From positions 1 through 14,018 of the forward strand of contig JAKQBQ010000133.1 of assembly GCA_029574055.1 (NCBI GenBank): a DNA stretch of 14,018 nucleotides. Direction: 5' to 3'. Both the position numbers and the translations under genes were made by a program. Shown in pieces: positions 1 to 6,629 of the stretch (within the stretch, counting starts at the first letter, position 1; every line of letters begins with the position of its first letter). Below the pieces are notes generated by a model that was given only the letters and a program-made list of their open reading frames with translations, searched no databases and had not been told where the DNA came from. Origin of the DNA: Methanobacteriota archaeon (lineage in GTDB: Archaea; Thermoplasmatota; Thermoplasmata; Methanomassiliicoccales; Methanomethylophilaceae).

Positions 1-2115
1 GTTGAAATTGATGAAGCGGTGGTCTGCCCCCTTTTCGATGATGCCGAATTTCTTCGCAACGTGAACGAAGCGCCATTTAAGGTAGGTGGAATTAAGGATC
101 GTGATCCTTGCCAGCGCCTCGATCGTTCCCGGCTTTATGGATCTGAGCGTACTTTCCAGAAGCTTCCTGTCCACGCTCCTCGGGAGTTCCAGGATTATGC
201 GGTACGGGTCGGTCGACACCCCGATGCTCTCTCCGAGGCGGGCTGTGAGCAGCGCTGAGTATATCTTCCCGATGGTCTCGTTGACCCTGCTGCCGAAGCA
301 GCAGTTCAATATCGCAAGCCTGTCCCCCGTTTCAAGCGTAACGGTCTCGTCGGTGGGGACAGGCCATCTTTCTTTTTGGTCGTTGATGTATTCTGCGACC
401 TTTTTGTAGCATCTTTCATTGCCGGGGTATTTTTCGAAGTTCATCTTGCGGCGCATCCGGCCGACCTCCATGGCGACCTCGAACGGCACAGGTATGTCCG
501 AACCCGCCCATGACGGCACGGAACCGACATCCTTTGCCTCTTCCACAAGGAGCTCATCCTCTCTCATCTCGACGATCCTCCATGTCCTGCCTTTTGCAAT
601 GAACATCGCATACGGCTCCGCGAAGGACGCGACGAAGCTTTCATCCAGAGTTCCAATTATCCCCCTTGTGCTTATGTCCCTGATGAGGTAGGTCCTCTCG
701 TCGGGGATCATGGAGATGTTGTCGTAGAAGTACTGCATCCCCTTCTTGGAGCGCCTGAATCCGTTATCATCCTCGAATATCAATTTGATGGATTTCAGCT
801 GTTCCAGGACATCATCCATATCTTGGCGCGGAAGGTCCTTGAAGGAATTCGAGTGCCTGAATATCCTGTATGCCGCATCCCTATCTACGCGGCCGCTCAT
901 GGTCATTGCCACAAGCTGGTTCGCAAGCACCGTGAGCGGGCTGCTCCTTCCCCTGAAGTATTCCAATTCTTTTGCGTCGCTCCTCCGTGCGATCACAAGC
1001 GCCTCTGCGACCTCGTCCGGCGCCGTTGCGATTATCACCGATCTTATGACCTCCCCCATGCGGTGTCCGGCCCTTCCGGCGCGCTGTATCATCCTGGACA
1101 CCTCTCTTGGGGAGTTGTACTGTATGACGAGATCCGCAGATCCGATATCGATCCCCAATTCCAGGGATGATGTGGCTATAACGGCCTTCAGTTCCCCGTT
1201 CTTGAACCTGTCCTCGATGCTCATCCTGTTCTCTTTGGAAAGGGACCCGTGGTGCACTTCTATCGAGATGTCCTCATCCCAAAGGTGATATCTTGCGGCG
1301 AGCCATTCGGCGGTCTCCCTCGTGTTAACGAAAAGCAGTGTGGACCTTCCCGCTTCCATCAGCTGTCTGGCTCTTTTCATTACTGCCAGGATGTCCGGGT
1401 CGCTCTGCAGTTTGTCAAGAAGCTCCGGGTCCTCATCGGGGGCGGGGCATTCTACGACTATTTCGAATTCTCTGCGGGTGTCGTGCTTGCATAGTGTCAC
1501 GTTCCTTCCCACTCCCGATAGGAATGCTTTAACGTCATCGATATCGCCGACCGTCGCGGACAATCCTATCCTTTGGTATTCGCCGCTGAGTTCCGCCAAA
1601 CGCTCCAGGGCGACGCCGAGCTGCGCGCCCCTCTCTGTGCTTGACAGCTCGTGAACCTCGTCGACAACGACCCATTCCACATTCTTCAGATGCTCTCTCA
1701 GCCTTTTGCCGGTGAACAGGACCTGCAGCGTTTCCGGTGTTGTAATGAGTATCTCGGGGGCTTCCCGGGACTGTTTGTTCCTTTCCGCCTGCGTGCTGTC
1801 CCCGTGCCTTACCCCCACCGATATATTCAAGGCGGTCCCGTATTCGTCCATCCTCTTCAGCATATCGCGGTTGAGCGCCCTGAGGGGCGTGACGTACAGG
1901 CAGCGGATCCCCTTTTTCCCTTTGGTCCTGAAGATGGAATCGAAGATCGGAAGCATGGCGGCCTCGGTCTTTCCGATGCCGGTCGGTGCTACCAAAAGCA
2001 CATTGTTTCCGGAAAGGATCTTGGGAATGACATCCTTCTGCGGGTCGGTTGGCTCCGTTATCCCTCTGTCCCTCAAAGCTGAAACGAGTTCCGGGCAGAG
2101 TATATCGAATGACAT
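1..2115 (-). CDS. lhr: Lhr-type superfamily 2 ATP-dependent helicase (3' end beyond window)
   Basis: ATP-driven nucleic-acid helicase of the archaeal Lhr group, expected to act in DNA repair or RNA/DNA remodelling. The frame is open from the ATG at 2115 to base 1, giving 705 codons; the C-terminus lies outside the window. Visible motifs: Q-like region PTDPQ near residue 23, Walker A APTGIGKT (43-50), TPLRAL (76-81), TTPETLQ (125-131), DEVH box (152-155), SAT (186-188), HHGSLS (288-293), and motif VI QRAGRAGHR (344-352). A region after about residue 480 with TWRIVE and PSWAG resembles the Lhr-core domain that follows the RecA lobes. Aspartate-glutamate-valine-histidine in motif II and the extended Lhr-core argue against Hel308 or Hef. 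No Shine-Dalgarno site precedes the ATG, and the T-run of the hdrD terminator lies directly upstream. No TATA box is obvious, so its promoter is unclear; read-through from hdrD is possible. Family confident; subgroup (aLhr1 versus aLhr2) not resolved. Confidence 0.9.
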   Translation of the reverse strand, partial: MSFDILCPELVSALRDRGITEPTDPQKDVIPKILSGNNVLLVAPTGIGKTEAAMLPIFDSIFRTKGKKGIRCLYVTPLRALNRDMLKRMDEYGTALNISVGVRHGDSTQAERNKQSREAPEILITTPETLQVLFTGKRLREHLKNVEWVVVDEVHELSSTERGAQLGVALERLAELSGEYQRIGLSATVGDIDDVKAFLSGVGRNVTLCKHDTRREFEIVVECPAPDEDPELLDKLQSDPDILAVMKRARQLMEAGRSTLLFVNTRETAEWLAARYHLWDEDISIEVHHGSLSKENRMSIEDRFKNGELKAVIATSSLELGIDIGSADLVIQYNSPREVSRMIQRAGRAGHRMGEVIRSVIIATAPDEVAEALVIARRSDAKELEYFRGRSSPLTVLANQLVAMTMSGRVDRDAAYRIFRHSNSFKDLPRQDMDDVLEQLKSIKLIFEDDNGFRRSKKGMQYFYDNISMIPDERTYLIRDISTRGIIGTLDESFVASFAEPYAMFIAKGRTWRIVEMREDELLVEEAKDVGSVPSWAGSDIPVPFEVAMEVGRMRRKMNFEKYPGNERCYKKVAEYINDQKERWPVPTDETVTLETGDRLAILNCCFGSRVNETIGKIYSALLTARLGESIGVSTDPYRIILELPRSVDRKLLESTLRSIKPGTIEALARITILNSTYLKWRFVHVAKKFGIIEKGADHRFINFN

Positions 2116-2120
2116 ATTTG

Positions 2121-2150
2121 AAAAAAAAGTTATGCCGGGAGATCCCGGCA
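2121..2150 (-). terminator. Hairpin plus T-run downstream of hdrD
   Basis: On the minus strand, seven bases after the hdrD stop codon, a perfect 7-bp stem (TGCCGGG / CCCGGCA, 2133-2139 with 2144-2150) closes a 4-nt loop. After five bases an uninterrupted run of eight T follows (2121-2128). This is the shape of an intrinsic terminator, and archaeal polymerase also stops at T-runs. It sits only 5 bases before the helicase start codon, so it may separate the two genes or attenuate read-through. Confidence 0.65.
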
Positions 2151-2156
2151 AATGGT

Positions 2157-4031
2157 TTACCTTCTCTTTTTCTTTCCGAGAGCCTTGGCGTTCTCCTTGA
2201 CGGCCGCCTTGATCTCAACCGCCTGCTCCTCTCCGTCGGTGACATCCTTCTCGTAGAAGGTCAGGACTATCCACCTGTCGTCTTCGAGCGCGCTCTTGAC
2301 CTCGGGGTCCACTTCTCCCTCTTCGGCAAAGATGAACACGGCGACCTTCGGCTTTACGAATGCCACAGGTATGACCTGCGGCCCATAGTCCTTCCTGCAT
2401 CTGAGGCCCTTGTTCCAAGCGGCCCTTCTGATAAGCGCCTCCGGAGAATTGTCGGTCCAGATGTCGTCTCCGAGGTCTTCGTCCTCATCAGCCTCTTCGA
2501 CCGGCGGAGCCTCGGCCTTTTCCTTCTTCGCGGCGGCCTTTGCCGCACCGTTCTCGTCGGGCAGGTCGCGGACTATTACGCGACCGAGGCCTTCGTCGCT
2601 CCAGTATCCGTAAACGCGCACGCGGGCGTCCTTGTCGTCTTCGTTCATTGCGTGTATGTCCGAAGTCGTCTGGACGGCGGCGTCTGCGCGTTCCGCGGCA
2701 TCCGGCTTCACTGCGACTGCCGTCTTATCTTTATCGACAACGGCCACCGCGGCGGGCTCTTCCGCCTTCTTCGTCTCAACGGGCTTCTTGTCTTCCGGCT
2801 TCTGCTCCTCGGCGGGCTTCTCTATCGGGGCCGTCACCTTAAGAAGGATCTCCGAAAGGTCCATGACCTTGATCTTTGAGCCTATCTGCTTAGCCCCCTG
2901 GTTCAGGTTGGTCACGCAGAACGGGCAGCATGTGACAAGGATCTCCGCTCCGGTCTCCTCGGCGTCTCTGATCCTCTCTGCGGCTATGTTCACCGCCATG
3001 TCGTTGTATTGGCTCTTGTACCCGCCTCCGGCGCCGCAGCACCTGGAAAGCTCCCTGGTGCGGTCCATCTCGATCAGTTCTATCCCCTTGATCTTCTTCA
3101 GGATGTTCCTCGGGGAATCGTAGACGCCCATGTGCCTTCCCATGTGGCATGGATCGTGATAAGTCACTTTTGCCTTGAATTCGTGGTTGAACGGGAGTTT
3201 CCTCTCTGCGATCAGCTTCTCGACGTACTGCGAGAAGTGATAGACGTTCTGTCCGGCCTTCGAGTAGAACCTCCCGAAGTCGGTGGAGATGGTCTTGTAG
3301 CAGCCGGAGCATGTCATCACCATGTCCTTCGCGCCGGTGCCGTCAGCTCCCTCGACGACCTGCTGGGCGCATTCAAGGGAATGTTTGTGCGTCCCCGTCC
3401 TAAGAAGAGGCGACGAGCAGCACCACTCGTCCTCGCCGAGATGGTTCATTTTGATGCCTGCCCTGTCGAGCACGCGGACGCCTGTGCATGGCAGGGCCTG
3501 CTGCCTGTAAGCCCCTGTGCATCCGGCGAAGAATATGACCTCGGGAGTGGGCGATCTCTCCACTTCCTCAGGCCACCAGTTCCCTCTTTTGGACGGGGGC
3601 TCCCCGTACGGGTTGTGGACCTCTCCGACCTTCTTTGCCATTACCTTGTGGGCGGACATGGGGCCGGCGCCTTCGTCGACCATCCATTTCCTGACAGTCT
3701 CCCAGAATTCCACCAGCGGTATGTTCGCGTGGCAGACCGCTGCGCAGTTCCCGCATCCTGTGCATTTGTACATCGCATCAATGAAATACGGGCTGAGAGC
3801 AACCTCTCTTCCGAGGAGCTTGTCCACCACGCCGGCGCCGCCGAGCTGCCTGAGGTAGTATATCTTCCCTCTGGGCGTCACGGATTCCCAAGGCGTCTGA
3901 TCGTGGGCTTCGCAGACGCTTATGCAGTAGCCGCACTGCAGGCAGGCAGTAAGCTCCTGCTGAATGCGCGGCATCTTCGTGATCTTGATGCTGTCTTTCA
4001 GCTTTGAAATTGTCTCGTCGATCGCTTTCAT
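2157..4031 (-). CDS. hdrD: Heterodisulfide reductase subunit D with nuclease-like C-terminal extension
   Basis: Catalytic subunit reducing the CoM-S-S-CoB heterodisulfide, the last step of methanogenesis. From the ATG at 4031 the protein has 624 residues. Two [4Fe-4S] ferredoxin-type sites: C30, C33, C36, C40 and C90, C93, C96, C100. Two complete CCG domains follow: C171, C204-C205, C241, C244 and C295, C331-C332, C369, C372, with the spacings expected for the active-site cluster. The conserved part ends near residue 400. It is followed by a Lys/Glu/Pro/Ala-rich linker (about 400-465), a short strand-rich segment, an acidic linker (about 495-527), and a 96-residue tail (529-624) resembling a degenerate Vsr/DUF559 nuclease fold. 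No HdrE (cytochrome b) or HdrABC gene is adjacent, as expected for Methanomassiliicoccales, where HdrD is thought to work with an Fpo-like complex. The ATG at 4052 is less likely because a TATA box at 4058-4065 would place transcription start near 4036. HdrB-containing fusions or GlpC-like proteins are alternatives, but two Fe-S sites plus two CCG domains fit HdrD best. Confidence 0.88.
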   Translation of the reverse strand: MKAIDETISKLKDSIKITKMPRIQQELTACLQCGYCISVCEAHDQTPWESVTPRGKIYYLRQLGGAGVVDKLLGREVALSPYFIDAMYKCTGCGNCAAVCHANIPLVEFWETVRKWMVDEGAGPMSAHKVMAKKVGEVHNPYGEPPSKRGNWWPEEVERSPTPEVIFFAGCTGAYRQQALPCTGVRVLDRAGIKMNHLGEDEWCCSSPLLRTGTHKHSLECAQQVVEGADGTGAKDMVMTCSGCYKTISTDFGRFYSKAGQNVYHFSQYVEKLIAERKLPFNHEFKAKVTYHDPCHMGRHMGVYDSPRNILKKIKGIELIEMDRTRELSRCCGAGGGYKSQYNDMAVNIAAERIRDAEETGAEILVTCCPFCVTNLNQGAKQIGSKIKVMDLSEILLKVTAPIEKPAEEQKPEDKKPVETKKAEEPAAVAVVDKDKTAVAVKPDAAERADAAVQTTSDIHAMNEDDKDARVRVYGYWSDEGLGRVIVRDLPDENGAAKAAAKKEKAEAPPVEEADEDEDLGDDIWTDNSPEALIRRAAWNKGLRCRKDYGPQVIPVAFVKPKVAVFIFAEEGEVDPEVKSALEDDRWIVLTFYEKDVTDGEEQAVEIKAAVKENAKALGKKKRR

Positions 4032-4057
4032 AATGAAAGAAGAAAAACGCACGCACC

Positions 4058-4065
4058 TATATTAA
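4058..4065 (-). promoter_or_regulatory. TATA box of hdrD
   Basis: Minus-strand TTAATATA centred about 30 nt upstream of the ATG at 4031. Archaeal transcription starts about 25 nt downstream of the box centre, predicting a leader of about five bases or none. There is no Shine-Dalgarno sequence before this ATG, which fits a leaderless or near-leaderless message. Confidence 0.6.
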
Positions 4066-4096
4066 GGCTTTCGAATCACAGCCATGTGCCAACATG

Positions 4097-4108
4097 ATTT
4101 TTTTTATT
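4097..4108 (+). promoter_or_regulatory. Possible TATA-like element of cdc48
   Basis: A run of T interrupted by one A (TTTTTTTATTTT), about 85 nt upstream of the cdc48 start. It is the only clearly AT-rich element in the plus orientation between the divergent hdrD and cdc48 genes. It would predict transcription start near 4128 and a leader of about 55 nt, longer than for most other genes here. The match to a TATA consensus is weak. Confidence 0.3.
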
Positions 4109-4183
4109 TTTCTCACGGCGCCCTCTCCGAAACGCAAAACCTACCGAAGGAAGACAATCAAATGAAATATTTTGAAGGGCATC

Positions 4184-6385
4184 ATGCTGGCGATGGAGAA
4201 ATACTTGGAGCTCAAGGTCGCGATGGCCAAGAGGCAGTCCGAGGTGGGATACGGCAGGGCGAGGATCGATAACGAGTCCCGGAGAGGGCTCGGGCTAGAG
4301 TTAGGGGACGTCATCGAGGTCGTCGGCAAGAAGACCGTGGTGGCAAAGGTCTTCAAGGGGGAGCCCGGCGACGACGGAATGAAGCTGATACGCATAGACG
4401 GCCCCACAAGGACCAGCGCGGAGGTCAGCGTGGACGAGACGGTCCGGATAAGGAAATGCGAGCCCGTCCCCGCCCAGAGGGTGATACTCCATCCCAACAT
4501 AACGGAAAGCAAGAGGATCAATTACGAAGAGGGGGCAGACGGCATCTTCAGGAGCGGGCTGGTAGGAAGACCGCTGATAATGGGGATCGACATAATGATC
4601 CCGAACATCGCCCTCATGGGCAACAGGACCACGTTCCACGTAGCGTCGACCACTCCTGCCGGGCCGGTGGTCGTCTGCCCGGAGACAGAGATCATATTAA
4701 GGAGCGAGCCGGCCAAGGAAGAGTCTGAGGTCCGCCTCGGCCATACCACATACGACGACATAGGCGGGCTGGACGACGAGCTGAAAAGGATAAGGGAGAT
4801 GATAGAGCTCCCTCTCAAGCACCCGGAACTGTTCGACCGCATGGGCATATCCGCGCCGAAGGGCGTGCTGCTGTACGGCCCGCCCGGGACCGGCAAGACT
4901 CTGATCGCGGAGGCGGTCGCGAACGAGTCCGGCGCATCTTTCTATTCGATCCGCGGGCCGGAGATAATGGGAAGGTTCTACGGCCAGAGCGAGGAAAGGC
5001 TCAGGAAGATATTCGACGAAGCCAAGGAAAATGCCCCGAGCATAATATTCTTGGACGAGATAGATTCGATAGCCCCTAACAGGGATTCCACCTCCGGCGA
5101 GGTCGAAAGACGCGTGGTCGCTCAGCTCCTGACCCTCATGGACGGGATGGGCGGGAGAGGGGACGTCATCGTCATCGGGGCAACGAACAGGGAGGATTCC
5201 ATCGACCCTGCCCTGAGGAGGCCGGGAAGGTTCGACAGGGAGATCGAGATAGGGATCCCGAACATGTCCGGGAGAAGGAGCATCCTGGAGGTCCATACGA
5301 GGGACATGCCGCTGTTGGATGATGTTAAGATAGAGGAGCTTGCGGCAATGACCCAGGGATTCGTCGGAGCGGACCTGGCATCGCTGGCGAGAGAGGCCGC
5401 GATGAAGTGCTTGAGCAAGCACATCCCGAAACTCGACCTCGACAAACCGGTGCCCCAGTCGACGCTGGAGACGATGAAGGTCTGCATGGAGGATTTCACC
5501 GATGCGCTGGCAGACATAGAGCCGAGCGGCATGAGGGAGGTATCGGTCGAGATACCCAAGGTCGGATGGAAGGACATCGGCGGACTGGAACATATAAAGA
5601 GGGAGATCCAGGAAGTGTTCATTCCAACGGAGGAGCATAAGTCGTTCGAGAGGCTCGGGATAGAGCCCGGAAAGGCGCTGCTGCTGTACGGACCGCCCGG
5701 GACCGGGAAGACGCTCATAGCCAAAGCCGTGGCCAACGAGTCCGGCGCGAACTTCATATCAATAAGCGGACCGGAGATAGCCAGCAAGTGGGTCGGCGAG
5801 TCCGAGCAGGCCATAAGGAAGATATTCAAAAAAGCAAAGCAGATGGCCCCATGCATAGTATTCTTCGATGAGATCGACTCGATAGCGCCCATAAGGGGCG
5901 AGGGCGGCTCACAGGCATGGGAAAGGGTGGTCGCGCAGCTTCTGACGTCGATGGACGGCATCGAGAGCATGAACAGAGTGATGATAATGGCCGCCACCAA
6001 CCGCCCCGACATGATAGACCCGGCGCTGCTGAGGCCGGGGAGGATGGACCGCATGATACTCATAGGAAAGCCGGACCAGGACGCGCGCAAGAGCATACTT
6101 AATGTGCACACGAAGAAGATGCCGCTCAAGGATGTGGATATGGAAGCGCTCGTGAAGGCGACCGACGGATACGTCGGTGCGGACATAGAAGCTCTGTGCA
6201 GGGAGGCGGGGCTGTCGGCGTACCGCAGAGACAATTCCGCGCAGTTCGTGACTGATAAGGACTTCAAGGAAGCGTTGGGCAGGGTTCGCCCTTCGGTGGA
6301 TGAGTCGACGTTCGAGAGGTACGAAGCGCTCAGCAGGGAGATGAGGAAGCTTCAGACGGGTTGGGACAACCCATTCTACGGGTGA
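4184..6385 (+). CDS. cdc48: Cdc48/VAT-family AAA+ unfoldase
   Basis: Hexameric double-ring AAA+ ATPase that unfolds proteins, the archaeal counterpart of p97/Cdc48 and of Thermoplasma VAT. From the ATG at 4184 it has 733 residues, normal for the family. N-terminal double-psi barrel (about 10-90) and Cdc48_2 domain (about 100-180) precede D1: Walker A GPPGTGKT at 232-239, Walker B LDEIDS around 291, sensor GATNR, arginine-finger segment RPGRFDRE. D2 repeats this: GPPGTGKT at 503-510, DEIDS from 562, AATNRPD, RPGRMDR. Pore loops are RFYG in D1 and KWVG in D2. The last three residues are FYG, a HbYX motif of the kind that docks on and opens the 20S proteasome. Start choice: GAAGGG four bases before the ATG at 4184. 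The ATG at 4193 gives an N-terminus closer to typical family length, and a TTG at 4172 is also in frame. A PRC-barrel gene follows four bases after the stop. Confidence 0.96.
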   Translation: MLAMEKYLELKVAMAKRQSEVGYGRARIDNESRRGLGLELGDVIEVVGKKTVVAKVFKGEPGDDGMKLIRIDGPTRTSAEVSVDETVRIRKCEPVPAQRVILHPNITESKRINYEEGADGIFRSGLVGRPLIMGIDIMIPNIALMGNRTTFHVASTTPAGPVVVCPETEIILRSEPAKEESEVRLGHTTYDDIGGLDDELKRIREMIELPLKHPELFDRMGISAPKGVLLYGPPGTGKTLIAEAVANESGASFYSIRGPEIMGRFYGQSEERLRKIFDEAKENAPSIIFLDEIDSIAPNRDSTSGEVERRVVAQLLTLMDGMGGRGDVIVIGATNREDSIDPALRRPGRFDREIEIGIPNMSGRRSILEVHTRDMPLLDDVKIEELAAMTQGFVGADLASLAREAAMKCLSKHIPKLDLDKPVPQSTLETMKVCMEDFTDALADIEPSGMREVSVEIPKVGWKDIGGLEHIKREIQEVFIPTEEHKSFERLGIEPGKALLLYGPPGTGKTLIAKAVANESGANFISISGPEIASKWVGESEQAIRKIFKKAKQMAPCIVFFDEIDSIAPIRGEGGSQAWERVVAQLLTSMDGIESMNRVMIMAATNRPDMIDPALLRPGRMDRMILIGKPDQDARKSILNVHTKKMPLKDVDMEALVKATDGYVGADIEALCREAGLSAYRRDNSAQFVTDKDFKEALGRVRPSVDESTFERYEALSREMRKLQTGWDNPFYG

Positions 6386-6386
6386 T
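6381..6386 (+). promoter_or_regulatory. Ribosome binding site overlapping the cdc48 stop codon
   Basis: GGTGAT spans the TGA stop of cdc48 and lies three bases upstream of the GTG start of the PRC-barrel gene. It is complementary to the 3' end of archaeal 16S rRNA. It decides the GTG start and implies that ribosomes terminating on cdc48 re-initiate here. Confidence 0.6.
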
Positions 6387-6389
6387 CGT

Positions 6390-6629
6390 GTGGAAAGCAA
6401 AGTGTTCAGCAAAGAGCTCATAGGCAAAGAGGTCGAGACCATAACCGGGCGTTCGGTGGGAAAACTTGAGGATATAGTGATCGATACGGACGACGGCTCG
6501 ATCAAGTATCTTCTGGTATCCGCTGCCGGGAACGTCATCGGTGGGCCGCACAAATTGGATGAAAAGGGCAGGATGGTCGTGGAGACGGACCGCATAAGGG
6601 TCGATGGGGACAGATTGGTGATCAACTGA
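6390..6629 (+). CDS. PRC-barrel domain protein, coupled to cdc48
   Basis: A 79-residue protein consisting almost entirely of one PRC-barrel domain, the small beta-barrel also found in RimM and in photosynthetic reaction-centre H subunits. The typical opening is visible: hydrophobic start, LIGKEV, then TGRSVGKLEDIVID and a following DDGSIKYLL strand. In archaea such stand-alone proteins are widespread and mostly of unknown function. The GTG start at 6390 lies four bases after the cdc48 stop. GGTGAT at 6381-6386, overlapping that stop codon, matches the 16S anti-Shine-Dalgarno and sits three bases before the GTG, so the gene is probably translated by coupling with cdc48. Its stop overlaps the 3' end of the convergent elp3 by 8 bases. 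A role with Cdc48 is inferred from position only. Confidence 0.85.
   Translation: MESKVFSKELIGKEVETITGRSVGKLEDIVIDTDDGSIKYLLVSAAGNVIGGPHKLDEKGRMVVETDRIRVDGDRLVIN

Noticed and set aside
1535..2245. Open frame (236 codons) on the minus strand overlapping the helicase start and the hdrD end
   Set aside because: It is a frame-shifted shadow: Arg/Gly-rich translation, and it spans the hdrD terminator. The true helicase frame starts at 2115 and carries all helicase motifs.
3009..4007. Long open frame (332 codons) on the plus strand opposite hdrD
   Set aside because: It is antisense to a clearly coding gene with intact iron-sulfur and CCG motifs. Its translation is rich in His, Arg and Val without any domain pattern, as expected from the complementary strand of GC-rich codons.
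5122..6267. Long open frame (381 codons) on the minus strand opposite cdc48
   Set aside because: It mirrors the highly conserved D1 and D2 AAA+ domains. Its Ser/Met/Ile-rich translation has no recognisable domain and no promoter.
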